Positions 1 to 10,825 of a stretch of DNA of 64,000 nt are shown here, piece by piece; positions within the stretch are counted from its first letter, which is position 1, and the number at the start of each line of letters is the position of its first letter. This DNA comes from Saccopteryx bilineata (lineage: Eukaryota; Chordata; Mammalia; Chiroptera; Emballonuridae), in contig NC_089492.1 of assembly GCF_036850765.1 (NCBI RefSeq), positions 168,142,296 through 168,206,295 on the forward strand, given 5' to 3'. The notes under the pieces were generated by a model. The model saw only the letters and a list, made by a program, of their open reading frames with translations, was not told where the DNA came from and did not search any database. A program made the position numbers and the translations under genes.

Positions 1-2000
1 CATTCGCTCATGTGCCCTGAACGTCTCACTCGCCCACACGCCCAGAGCACCCCACTCGCCCGCACGCCCAGAGTGCCCCATTCTCCCCCGCGCCCAGTGC
101 ACCCCAGCCGCCAGCGGCAAGGCAAGCGGGAAAGGTGCTAAAGCTATCTTCCCTACTCCGGAGATTCTCTCCGTGGTCGGGGCACCTCACCCAGCCATTC
201 AAGCTAACAATCAAGCATTGGGGGAGGGACGCAGGGGCAGCTTGAAATACTTTCTGGAGCACAGCTGCGGATCCAATCACTGAAATTAGCTTAACCCACG
301 AAATCTGCGCACCCACAGGGCTCTAATTGATAAGATCTCTCAGTTCAGCGATCCAAGACAAGAGGCTTGATATTTTAGTGCCTCTCGCTAAAAGGGTGGG
401 GGCAACTTCTGATTGACAGAGGCTTCATATTCACGTATATACGCTAATAAGAGGGACTTGGCAGATGTTAAGATCTATACAGCAAGCAGCGACTAGTGCC
501 TCTTCTTCCCAGCCAAAACAGGCTACAAAGTGTGGAAAGCCTGGGTTGAGTGGTCCAACTGAATGCTAGGTGCTGAACAGTCACCTTGACAACAATTGAC
601 TCCCAGCCCCGCCTGATTACGCTGGAGGCTCTGACTGCCAGAGCCTTACCCAAAGCCTTGCGCTGAGTGGGGATAGAGTGGGGATTTCCTAGCTCTTTGA
701 GCCTCTTACTCCCCAGGCAGAAGCAGTAGCAGCCTTATAGCTGGATCACCAGGCTGCTAATTCAGGAAGAAGAGACTAGGAGAGAGACTCCAGAAAGCAA
801 ACTCTCTCATTGTTGGACCCTGCAAACACCAACAAGCCTTGACTACCAGTGAGACTAAAGCCAATTATATGACATTGCCATAGAATCCCATCAACTGCAA
901 ATCCCTACCTAAGCGTGACACAGGGGCAGAGCCTGGGGTACAGAGTCACTGACCAGGAAGAGGGAGAGAAAAGAAAAAGGAAGAAGTTAACCTCTCAAAA
1001 TCAAGAAAAATCCACAGACTTTATAACTTGTTCCACTAATTTTTCATTGTTGTTGTTTGTTTCTTCTATCTTATTTCCCTTATTATTATTATTTCTATTT
1101 CCTCCACCTCAGTCATTTTATTCTCTGCCCATCTTATGCTTCCATTTTCTTGAACTACACTACCCATGAGAGTTATATTTTATTTCTTTTCTTCATCCTC
1201 ACTCTCCTTTAGGGTTACACTCCAAAACCCTTAACTCTCACTCTCTCCCCTTTTGTTTTTTTTTCTTTTCCTTTTTTCTTCCTTTGTTTTTCTCTTTTTC
1301 TTAGTTTTTCCTTTCTATTCATTTCTTCTTTTCTCCTTTTACTTTTCCTCCCATTCAGTTCTCAATCACGAACAAATTATTTAATTTGGGACTCAAGTTT
1401 TTTGTGCTTATTTTTTTTTTTTTTGCTTTTGTTTTTGGTTTTCTTTTGTTTGTATGTTTTTGTGACATTTTGGGTACTTTTTACTTTGCTTTTTAACTCA
1501 TTAGCACTCCTCTCAACCTAAGGTCTCCATTGTATTTAGTCTATGCTCCACTTAATACAACAGATTTTTACTTATTATTTTTATTTTTTTTCTTCTTTAA
1601 TTATTATTTTTTTGCTCCTTTTTTCTGTTTCCCTCTTATCCCTCTCATTATATCTCTAGTAGACCATCACTTACAAGCAAATCATTTTATACTTGTCTAA
1701 GATTTTCTCCTTTTTTTTTGCATTTAGTAGGTCCCTACTCGCTTTTTTGCCCCTTGAACTCTTCATCCCAAATCAGGCCCTCCGTTATAGGCAGTTTTTG
1801 TTCCATTTAGCATAATATAATTCACAGATCATCACAATATTTCCCTAAGGAGGGGAGAGGAGGGGAAGAGAAGAAAAAAAAAAGGGGAAAATAATAAATT
1901 ATTACTGTGTTTTTTTGTGGGGTGTTTTTCTTTTTTTCTTTTTTTTTACTTTTTATTCTTTATTAATTCTAATTAGTGCTATCAACAAGACCGCCCTCAG
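1..2000 (+). other. L1 copy A 5' UTR (promoter region)
   Basis: Non-coding leader of L1 copy A. The first 700 bases are GC-rich and align by eye with the later part of the 5' UTRs of copies B (18060-18560) and D. The shared phrases include CCTCACCCAGCCAT, TTAGCTTAACCCAC and GATTGGCAGAGC-like text. Bases 1020-1960 are strongly T-rich on the plus strand with a purine-rich patch near 1850-1885. Copies B and D share this arrangement immediately upstream of ORF1. L1 5' UTRs carry an internal RNA polymerase II promoter, and I infer the same role here from position only. Confidence 0.8.
31..106. repeat. GC-rich minisatellite, three ~25-bp units
   Basis: Three imperfect tandem units are visible at 31-56, 57-82 and 83-106. 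They are built on CGCCCRCACGCCCAGAG followed by CACCCCA-like text. The array is inside the L1 5' UTR and is not present in this form in copies B or D, so it may be private to this copy or its subfamily. Confidence 0.7.
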
Positions 2001-3065
2001 ATGCCAATAAGAAAAAGGAAATCAAATATTATGGATACAAAAGATAAAGAGGTAACACAAATAGATGTGGAAAAACCTATGGAGAAAAGATTTAACATAT
2101 TGGAAACCTTGGAGCTAAATGACAGAGAATTTCAAATAGAAATCCTAAAAATACTCAGTGATATGCAAGAAAACACAGAAAGGCAAGTTAGGGAGCTCAG
2201 AAAACAACTCAATGATCACAAAGAATATATTACCAAGGAAATTGAAACTATAAAAACAAATCAAACAGAGAAGAAAAACTCAATTCATGAACTGAAAAAC
2301 GAGGTAACAAACTTAGCTAATAGAACAAGCCAGATAGAAGAGAGGGTTAGTGAAATAGAAGACAAGCAACTTGAGGCACAATAGAGAGAAGAAGAAAGAG
2401 ACTCAAAAATAATAAAAAATGAGAAAGCCCTACAGGAATTGTCTGACTCCATCAGAAAGAATAACATAAGAATAATAGGTTTATCAGAGGGAGAAGAGAA
2501 AGAAAATGGAATGGAGAATATACTCAAACAAATAATAGATGAGAACTTCCCAAGCCTGTGGAAAGAACTAAAGCCTCAAATTCAAGAAGCAAACAGAACA
2601 CCGAGTTTTCTTAACCCCAACAAACCCACTCCAAGGCACATCATAATGAAGATGACACAAACCAATGACAAAGAAAAAATTCTCAAGGCAGCCAGGGAAA
2701 AGAAGAGTACAACATATAAAGAAAGGCCTATTAGATTATCATCAGATTTCTCAGCAGAAACTCTACAAGCTAGAAGAGAGTGGACCCCAATATTTAAATC
2801 CCTGAAAGAGAGGAACTTCCAGCTATGAATACTATACCCATCAAAGCTATCCTTCAAGTACGAAGGAGATATAAAAACATTCACAAATACAGAAAAGATG
2901 AGAATTTATCATCAGAAAGCCCCCACTCCAGGAAATACTAAAGGGTTTTCCAGCCAGATTCAAAGAACAAAACAAAATAAAACCACAAGTAACAGCTCCA
3001 AGAAGAACACAATAAAACCAAATTTATATTGTGATAACAAAAGAAAAAAATGGGGAAGAGAATAG
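2001..3065 (+). pseudogene. L1 ORF1p (RNA-binding chaperone), copy A, disrupted
   Basis: L1 ORF1p is a trimeric RNA-binding nucleic-acid chaperone that packages L1 RNA. The ATG at 2001 starts MPIRKRKSN. A coiled-coil-rich segment follows (about residues 30-125, many E/K/L/I), then the conserved RRM and C-terminal parts (IRIIGLSEGEE, RHIIMK, ARREWTPIFKSLKERNFQ). Two nonsense changes are visible in the same frame. One is a TAG at 2382-2384 where copies B and D read CAG. The other is a TGA at 2826-2828 where B and D read AGA. A short deletion near 2900 then shifts the frame. Without these, the frame would run to about 3065, roughly 350 residues. The annotated function comes from the family, and the copy itself cannot make a full protein. 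Confidence 0.88.
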
Positions 3066-3317
3066 AGATTAACAGTAGCAAAGGACGATGAAGCGCAGAA
3101 ATACTCATAAGATAGGGTACTACAATGAATATGGTAGGTACCCTTTTCATTACTTAATGGTAACCACCCTTGAAAACACCAGCACAAAAACACTTGACTT
3201 AAAAAAGGTAGCAACAGAGGAAAGATGTATGGAATACAAACAAACAAAAACTAATGATAGAAAAACAAAAGAGAAGAATCAAACAAGATACAAAACTAAG
3301 AGAAAGCAATTTATAAA

Positions 3318-5949
3318 ATGGCAATAGGGAACCCACAAGTGTCAATAATTACAATAAATGTAAATGGATTAAACTTACCAATAAAAAGACACAGAGTAGC
3401 AGAATGGATTAAAAAAGAAAATCCAACTGTATGCTGCCTACAAGGAACACATCTAAGCAACAAGGATAAAAACAAATTCAGAGTGAAAGGCTGGAAAACA
3501 ATACTCCAAGCAAACAACACCCAAAAGAAAGCAGGTGTAGCAATACTCATATCTAATAATGCTGACTACAAGACAGCAAAAGTACTCAGAGACAAAAATG
3601 GTCATTTCATAATGATGAAGGGGACACTGAATCAAGAAGACATAACAATCCTTAATATATATGCACCAAACCAAGGAGCACCAAAATATATAAGACAGCT
3701 ACTTATTGATCTTAAAACAAAAACTGACAAAAATACAATCATACTTGGAGACCTCAATACACCGCTGACAGCTCTAGATCGGTCATCCAAACAGAGAATC
3801 AATAAAGATATATTGGCCTTAAACGAAATACTAGAGCACCTGGATATGATAGACATCTACAGGACACTTCATCCCAAAGCGACAGAGTATACATTTTTCT
3901 CTAGTATACATGGAACATTCTCAAGAATTGACCATATGTTGGGCCACAAAGACAATATCAGCAAATTTAGAAAAATTGAAATTGTACCAAGCATATTCTC
4001 TGATCATAAAGCCTTGAAACTAGAATTCAACTGCAAAAAAGCGGGGGAAAAACCCACAAAAATGTGGAAACTAAACAACATGCTTCTAAAAAATGAATGG
4101 GTCAAAGAAGAAATAAGCGCAGAGATCAAAAGATATATACAGACAAATGAAAATGACAATACAACATATCAGAATCTCTGAGATGCAGCAAAAGCTGTAA
4201 TAAGAGGAAAGTTCATATCACTTCAGGCCTATATGAACAAACAAGAGAGAGCCCAAGTGAACCACTTAACTTCACACCTTAAGGAACTAGAAAAAGAAGA
4301 ACAAAGACAACCCAAAACCAGCTGAAGAGAGGAGATAATAAAAAACAGAGCAGAAACAAACAAAATAGAGAACAGAAAAACTATAGAAAAAAATTAATAG
4401 AACAAGGAGCTGGTTCTTTGAAAAGATCAACAAAATTGACAAACCCTTGGCAAGACTCACCAAGGAAAAAAGGCACAGGACTCAAATAAATAAAATCCAA
4501 AATGAAAGAGGAGAAATCACCACAGACACAGTAGATATAAAAAGAATTATTGTAGAATACTATGAAAATCTATATGCCACCAAATACAACAATCTAGAAG
4601 AAATGCATAAATTCCTAGAACAATACATCCTTCCTAGACTGAGTCATGAAGAAGCAGAAAACCTAAACAGACCAATCAGCAGGGAGAAAATAGGAAAAAC
4701 TATTAAAAACCTCCCCCAAAATAAAAGTCCAGGCCCAGACGGTTATACTAGTGAATTCTATCAAACATTCAAAGAAGACTTGGTTCCTATTCTACTCAAA
4801 GTCTTCCAAAAATTGAAGAAGAAGCAATACTTCCAAACACATTTTATGAGGCCAACATAACCCTCATACCAAAACCTGGCAAGGATGGCACAAAGAAAGA
4901 AAACTACACACCAATATCTCTAATGAATACAGATGCTAAAATACTAAACAAAATACTGGCAAATTGAATACAACAACCCATTTAAAAAATAATTCATCAT
5001 GATCAAGTGGGATTCATCCCGAATCACAAGGATGATTCAACATACATAAAACAGTATTAACAAAAAAAGAACAAAAACTATATGATCCTATCAATAGATG
5101 CAGAAAAGGCATTTGATAAAATACAACATCATTTTATGTTTAAAACACTCAACAAAATGGGTATAGAAAGACAATATCTCAACATAATAAAGGCTATTTA
5201 TGACAAACCAACTGCTAACAGCATATTAAATGCCATAAAACTAAGAACATTTCTCTAAAATCAGGAACAAGTCAAGGCTGCCCACTCTCTCCACTCTTAC
5301 TCAACATAGTGCTGGATCTTCTAGCCAGAGCAATCAGACAAGAGAAAGAAATAAAAAGCATTCATATTGGAAAAGAAGTAAAGGTTTCACTTTTTGCAGA
5401 TAATATAATCCTATACATTGAAAACCCCAAAGACTTCACAAAAAAACTATTAGAAACAATATATTATAACAGTAAGGTCGCAGGATACAAAATTAATATA
5501 CAGAAGTCTATTGCTTTCCTATATGCCAGCAATGAAACATCAGAAAATGAACTAAAAAAAAATAACCCCTTTTACGGTTACAACAAAATATCTAGAAATA
5601 AACATTACAAAGAATGTAAAGGGCCTATATAATAAAACTACAAAGTATTGTTAAGGAAAATAAAAAAAGATATAATGAAATAAAAGAATAATCCTTGTTT
5701 TTGGATAGGAAGGATAAATATAGTCAAAATGGCCTTATTATTCATAGCAATATACAAATTTAATACAATTTCCATCAAAATTCCAATGTCATTTTTTAAA
5801 GAAATGGTAAAAAAGTTTATATAAAAGCATAAAAAACCCTGAATAGCCAAAGTAATCCTAAAAAAAAAAAGAACGAAGCTGGGGGCATTACAAGACCTGA
5901 CTTCAAATTGTATTATAAAGTCACAATAATCAAACAGCATGGTAGGTTG
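3318..5949 (+). pseudogene. L1 ORF2p (endonuclease + reverse transcriptase), copy A, truncated and mutated
   Basis: ORF2p nicks target DNA and reverse-transcribes L1 RNA. The start [19 protein letters not shown] opens the APE-type endonuclease, open to 4181. Visible catalytic elements are the N in [30 protein letters not shown] and SDHKALKL. The metal-binding glutamate of the LQETHL motif reads LQGTHL here, so the nuclease would be dead. A TGA at 4179-4181 replaces a tryptophan codon (NLWDAA in copy D). Downstream pieces follow in shifted frames: 4447-4860 ends in the fingers region ([15 protein letters not shown]). At 5309-5632 the reverse transcriptase catalytic box reads FADN instead of FADD. 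The rest of the C-terminal domain is lost at 5949. Confidence 0.9.
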
Positions 5950-6297
5950 TTATGTCTTCTTGATTTAGTGTCCCCTTAATCATTATAAAGTGACCATTTT
6001 TGTCTCTGAGTACTTTTGCTGTCTTGTAGTCAGCATTATTAGATATGAGTATTGCTACACCTGTTTTGTTTTGGGTTTTTTTGGGGTTTTTTTTGGATGT
6101 TATTTGCTTGGAGAATCGTTTTTCAACCTTTCACTTTGAATTTGTTTTTAATCCTTGTAGCTTAGATGTGTTTCTTGAAGGCAGCATACATTTGGATTGT
6201 TTTTAATCCATTCTGCTACTCTGTGTCTTTTTATTGGTGAGTTCAATCCATTTACATTTAGTATAATTATTGACACTTGAGGGTTTTTTATTGCCAT
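5950..6297 (-). pseudogene. L1 ORF2p N-terminal fragment (endonuclease), copy F
   Basis: The minus-strand start at 6297 is followed by sequence matching the endonuclease N-terminus. The matched text includes VSIIILNVNGLN, the HRVAEWI region, the [20 protein letters not shown] region and the start of the DITI strand. It ends at 5950 next to copy A. It covers only about the first 115 codons of a family protein near 1,270 residues long, and frame breaks are present. Confidence 0.82.
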
Positions 6298-6559
6298 TTT
6301 ATATATTGCATTCTTATAGCTCTGTATCTTGTTTGGTTCTTCTCTTTCGTTTTTCTATCATTTGTTTTTGTTTGGTTGTATTCCATACTTCTTTTCTCTG
6401 TTTCTTGTTTTTTTAAGCCATGTGTTTCTGTAGTGATTTTTTCAGGGGTGGTTACCATTGAGTAACAGAAAGGATACATATTATATTTATTGTAGTACAT
6501 TATCTCATAAGTGCTTCTGCACTCTATCCTCCTTTGCTACTATTAATCTTTGTCTTCTC

Positions 6560-7623
6560 CCTGTTTTGTTTTGGGTTTTTATCGTGTGTCACAGATTAAT
6601 CTTGTTTTTATTGTCATCTTGATGGAGCTTTTACTTGTAATTCTGTTTTGTTTTTTGTGTCTGGTTGGATAACCCCCTTTAGTATTTCCTGAAGTGGAGG
6701 TTCTCTGGTGATAAATTTCCTCATCTTTTCTATATCTGTAAATGTTTTTATTTCTCCTTCCTATTTGAAGGGTAGCTTTGATGAATAAAGTATTCATGGC
6801 TGGAAGTTCCTCTCTTTCATAACTTTAAATATTGGGGTCCACTCTCCTCTGGCTTATAAAGTTTTTGCTGAAAAATCTGATGATAGCCTAATGGGCCTTT
6901 CTTTATATGTTGTATTCTTCTTTTCCCTGTCTGACTTAAGGATTTTTTTTTTTTGTCATTGGTTTGTGATAATTTAATTATTATGTGGCTTGGAGTAGGT
7001 CTGTTTGGGTTAAGGTAAATTGTGTTCTGTTTACTTTTTGAATTTGAGGCTCTAATTCTTTTCACAGGCTTGGAAAGTTCTCATCTATTATTTGTTTGAA
7101 TATGTTTTTTTATTCCATTTTCTCTCTCTTCTCTTTCAGATATACCCATTATTCTTATGTTGCTCTTTCTGATGGAGTCAGACAATTCCTGTAGGGCTTT
7201 CTCTTTTTTTTTTTTAATTCATAAGTCTCTCTCCTTTTCTCTCTGTGGTGTCTCTAGTTGCCTGTCTTCTATGCCACTAATTCTCTCCTCTATCTGTCCT
7301 GTTCTATTAGCTACACTTGTTACCTTGTTTTTTAGATTATGTATTGAGTTTTTCACCTCTGATTTATTTTCATAGTTTCAATTTCCTTGGTGATGAGTTC
7401 TTTTTGTTCATTGAATTGTTTTTTGATCTTTCTAAATTGCATTTCTGTGCTTTCTTGCATTTCCCTGAGTATTTTTAGGACTTCAATTTTTAATTCTCTC
7501 TCTGTCATTTAACTCCAAAGTTTCCAAGCAATTGAAATTTTTTTCTAGAGATTTCTTCTCATCTATCTGAGCTATATCTCTCTTTTGTATCTATAATATT
7601 TGATTTTTTTTCCTTAAAGACAT
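6560..7623 (-). pseudogene. L1 ORF1p, copy F, degenerate
   Basis: The minus-strand ATG at 7623-7621 begins MSLRKKNQ, corresponding to MPLRKRK in other copies. The reading is interrupted within about a dozen codons. Later fragments still carry the family's text, such as IKRIRASNSKSKQNTIYLNPNRPTPSHIIIKL (split here by frame changes) and GPLGYHQIFQQKLYKPEESGPQYLKL near 6817-7065. Several frameshifts and stops make it non-coding. The role of the family is RNA packaging for L1 retrotransposition. Confidence 0.8.
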
Positions 7624-9333
7624 TTGAGAGTGGTATTTTTAATAACACTAATAAGCAATGATTTTTAAAAATTGAAGAAATACAATGAAAGAATGAAAAT
7701 TCTATTATGCTAAGTGAGACAAAAACTACATAGAATGAAGAGCCAGAGCTGGGGGAAATGACAAAGAGATTAAGAAATGAAATAAAAAACACACAAAATG
7801 CCACAAAGAAAAATATAAATCCAGAATAAAATAATTTGTTTATAAATGACAATCAAATGAGAGAAAAAGTAAAAGAAATAAAGAGAAAAGGAGAAACTAG
7901 AAATAAAATGTTAAGGTTTTTGAAATGTAACCCTCATTTAAAAAAGCAAGAATGGAAAATATAACACCTATGTGTAATGAAGTTCAAAATGAAAAGGAAA
8001 GAATAAGACAGAAAGAAGATAAAATGACCAAAGTGGGAAAAAAAAGATAAAAAATACAAGAAAAAATGGAAAAAAGTTATAAAAAATGCAATTTTTTCTG
8101 GTTTTGAGAGGTAGTTTTTTTTTTTTCCTTTTCTTTTCAGCAGGTGGCGCTGTACCACAGGTTTTGCCCCTGTGGCATTCTTGAGTAAAGATTTCCAATT
8201 GATGTGTCACTATGACAATGACATTAGCTAGGCCTCACTCCCATTGGTAGTCAGGGCTTGTTAAGGTTTGCACACTCCGACAATGGATCAGTTTTCCAAG
8301 TGCTTCTCCCCACGTCTCTCCTTCCTGAGCCAGCAGCCTGGGGACTCAGCCATTGCCTGCAGAGCAAGAGGCCCTAAGAGTTGCTAGTTCCTCCTCCAGG
8401 TCCACTCAAAGCACAGTTCTGGGTAAGGCTTTGTCAACCAGAGCTGCCAACGTAAGCAGGAAGGGCAGAGAGCCGATTGCTGGTCAAGCACCTTTCTACG
8501 GACCCCCAGGCATGTCTAGTTTGCCTCAGTGCTCCACAGGTCTAATCTCTACAGGCTTTTCTTCCTTGTGCCCTGTTTGGAAGCCCACAGCCCAGCCCCC
8601 ACAACTTCCGCAGTGCTCTCAGAGGTCTGTTCCACAGGAATGTGCTTTGTAACCTGTATCAACTGGTGGAGGGAGGTGCCCCACCCAAACAGGTCCAGGC
8701 CTAGGGATCCTGGCCCATACACACTTCCCATGCTGTTGGTTTGGGAGCCAGGACAGAAACTCTGGCTACAGCCCATGCAGAAGTTCATGGCTGACAATCT
8801 CCAGCCTAGCCCCTCTGCCCATGAACAAGTGTGCCCACACTAGAGGCACCAGATGGAGCCACTCACACATCACCCACAATTGCAAACCAGGAGTGAACAA
8901 AGCCCAAAGGTCACTCTGGTGCCTGACTCCACAGGCAACCCACTCCGGTCACCTCAACCGGCTGGAGTCTGTTGCTCATGCTAGCTCCATGTCCACGATC
9001 TCAGGCTGAGTCACCAGTGCACTCTCTCCTCAGCTTGATCATCTATTGTAGCCCAGCTTCTTCTCTTGCCCCTAATCCTGTTTCTCTCTATTTCAAGTGA
9101 AAGTGACCCTTCCTCAGATCAGTGAGGACAGCGGAATACTCCATTCTCCATCTTATTTCCTTCAGAGTAGATTATATATTCAGCTACCTTTCTGCCAATC
9201 ATACCATTGTCTGGTGTGTGTATATTTCAGATGCTCCTGAGATTGTTTCTCTGTCTTTAGTTGTTGAATTTGTTGAAATTTCAGGGGGAGATATCAGGAG
9301 CACCTCTCATGGTGCCATTTCGGTCTGACGTCA
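7624..9333 (-). other. L1 copy F 5' UTR, inverted
   Basis: The outer part (8130-9333) is moderately GC-rich, and the inner part (7624-8130) is A-rich on the plus strand, which is T-rich in the L1 sense. This mirrors the 5' UTR layout of copies A, B and D. Text around 8100-8200, in reverse complement, matches the segment with GCCACAGGGGCA and ACCTCTCAAAA found near 57100-57190 in copy D. Short open frames here (for example around 8353-8843) overlap this leader and are not credible genes. Confidence 0.78.
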
Positions 9334-10154
9334 CTCCATTTTGGTATTTTTGATACTTTGCTCACCCTGTACACCCAGTGGCCACCTTGTCCTATGGCCT
9401 GTCAATCATGCTCTCTTAGAGCGCCACCTCAAGCCAGGTCTGCCCTTGGATCTCAGGGTTGTCAATAAACTTTGTCCGTGCCCTACCTGTTTTATCCAAA
9501 TACTGAACTAATGAACTTGGCTCTGCTTCTTCTATGGAGATGCCGAAAGATGAAACAAGGTAATCAGGCAGACAATACTGCCAAGGAAAAAGCTTTTGTA
9601 AGTCTAAAATGTTATTACTGTAATTTCTCACTGGAAAATGTTGCTTCTTGCTTCAGTCCCAGACTTGATTGGTTCTTATTGGACCTGAGGATTGTGATTA
9701 TCACAGAATCAATTCAACCAACTCCCAAGTATTGAATGGCTGTTTTGAGCCAGATTTATAGATTGTCTCATTTGATCAGCACATCAGCTCTATGGTCTGG
9801 GACTCTTATAATTATCTCCATTTAACCAATGATGAGACAAGGCACAAATAGATATCAGAGAGCTTGCTGTGGGTTTCAAGCTATTTTATGACTGTGGGTC
9901 AGTCATTCTGGAGGCCATGTTGTGTTACCAGGATCTGGGGTATGAGAAGAAGCTATTGTCAGAACTTGGAGCAGATGGGCAGTTTTAAACCATTAAACAC
10001 ATCAGTTCCCAGGCAACCAGAATACTTTTGCTGTGTTTGCTTCCTTGAGAAGAAACCTCCCTGGCATAAGTAGCTCTCTAAATATAATACCACAGGTAAG
10101 CAAGAGTGCCCAGATTAGAAAAGCAAAGCAAACATAATATTTTTCTTCCTTAAA
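9334..10154. other. Non-repetitive interval between L1 copies F and E
   Basis: I recognise no family across most of this stretch. Around 9780-9860 the text CTCTATGGTCTGGGACTCTT followed by a run resembling ATTATCTCCATTT and GATGAGACAAGGCACA resembles a MIR-type SINE core, with low confidence. Short open frames at 9472-9735 and 9864-10073 have no recognisable domain and no supporting splice or promoter context. Confidence 0.4.
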
Positions 10155-10825
10155 ACTCCAGTATTGCACTGTTGGTGGGAATGTAAAGTAGTACAACCAT
10201 TATGGAGGAAAGTATGGTGGTTCCTCAAAAAACTGAAAATAGAACTACCTTATGACCCAGCAATCCCTCTACTGGGTATATACCCCAAAAACTCAGAAAC
10301 ATCGATACATAAAGACACATGCAGCCCCATGTTTATTGCAGCATTGTTCACAGTGGCCAGAACATGAAAACAACCAAAAAGCCCATCAATAGATGACTGG
10401 ATAAAGAAGATGTGGCACATATACACTATGGAATACTACTCAGCCATAAGAAATGATGACATAGGATCATTTACAGCAAAATGGTGGGATCTTGATAACA
10501 TTATATGAAGTGAAATAAGTAAATCAGAAAAAAACAGGAACTGCATTATTCCATACATAGGTCAGACATAAAAGTGAGACAAAGAGGCATTGATAAGAGT
10601 GTGGTGGTTACAGGGGGAGGGGAGAGAGGGAGAGGGAAAGGGGGAGCGGGAGGGGCACAAAGAAAACTAGATAGAAGATGACAAAGGACAATCTGACTTT
10701 GGGTGATGGGTATGCAACATAATTGAATGACAAGATAACCTGGACATGTTATCTTTGAATATATGTATCCTGATTTATTAATGTCACCCCATTAAAAAAA
10801 AGAAAGAAAGAAAGAAAGAAAGAGA
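10155..10825 (+). mobile_element. LINE-1 copy E, 5'-truncated 3' end
   Basis: This holds the end of ORF2, the 3' UTR and an A-rich tail. The coding remnant starts inside the C-terminal zinc-knuckle-like part ([13 protein letters not shown]). It continues through [16 protein letters not shown], a TGA at 10365, and then IDDWIKKMWHIYTMEYYSAIRND. The 3' UTR has a G-rich tract (10613-10655) and the phrase CTTTGGGTGATGGGTATGCAAC, shared with copy B. The tail at 10793-10823 becomes a GAAA microsatellite. This is the usual outcome of incomplete target-primed reverse transcription. I could not see a clean target duplication. Confidence 0.9.
10613..10655 (+). other. G-rich tract in L1 3' UTR (potential G-quadruplex)
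   Basis: Many G-runs of three to five bases lie within about 43 bases, separated by short A-containing spacers. Such tracts are a known feature of mammalian L1 3' UTRs and can fold into G-quadruplexes. Folding here is inferred from the pattern only. Confidence 0.6.

Larger units (their letters stand above)
1..5949 (+). mobile_element. LINE-1 copy A, near full length, 3' end missing
   Basis: This is a long L1 retrotransposon in direct orientation. It holds a GC-rich then T-rich 5' UTR (1-2000), ORF1 (about 2001-3065), a short inter-ORF spacer and ORF2 from 3318. ORF2 sequence runs to the stretch corresponding to the late part of ORF2 (around AACAGCATGGTA at 5937-5949). There the sequence switches abruptly to an L1 in opposite orientation, so the ORF2 C-terminus, 3' UTR and poly(A) are absent. 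The 5' end lies beyond the left edge, so no target duplication can be read. Its order of parts matches copies B and D elsewhere in the window, which supports the assignment. Nonsense codons and active-site changes make it a dead copy. Confidence 0.93.
5950..9333 (-). mobile_element. LINE-1 copy F, 5' half only, inverted
   Basis: Read on the minus strand from 9333 leftward, this is an L1 5' UTR (9333-7624), ORF1 (7623 to about 6560), a spacer, and the first ~350 bp of ORF2 (6297-5950). It stops where copy A begins in the opposite orientation. The 5' start (minus strand) has ATGGAGTGACGTCAGA-like text, followed after some bases by AGGTGCTCC and TCTCCCCC. This parallels the starts of copies B (16959) and D (55754). 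The sequence is more diverged than B or D, so it is probably an older subfamily. No 3' end is attached, and I could not identify target duplications. Confidence 0.88.

Noticed and set aside
2001..5632. Treating L1 ORF1/ORF2 pieces as intact active genes
   Set aside because: Stops, frameshifts and catalytic substitutions are visible in every copy.
8353..8843. Two overlapping frames with ordinary composition near 8.5 kb
   Set aside because: They lie inside the inverted 5' UTR of L1 copy F and match no domain.
5950..10825. Copy F as an insertion into copy A, with copy E as A's 3' end
   Set aside because: About 0.8 kb of ORF2 between the end of A and the start of E is missing, and 9334-10154 is unrelated DNA. 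No target duplication supports it.
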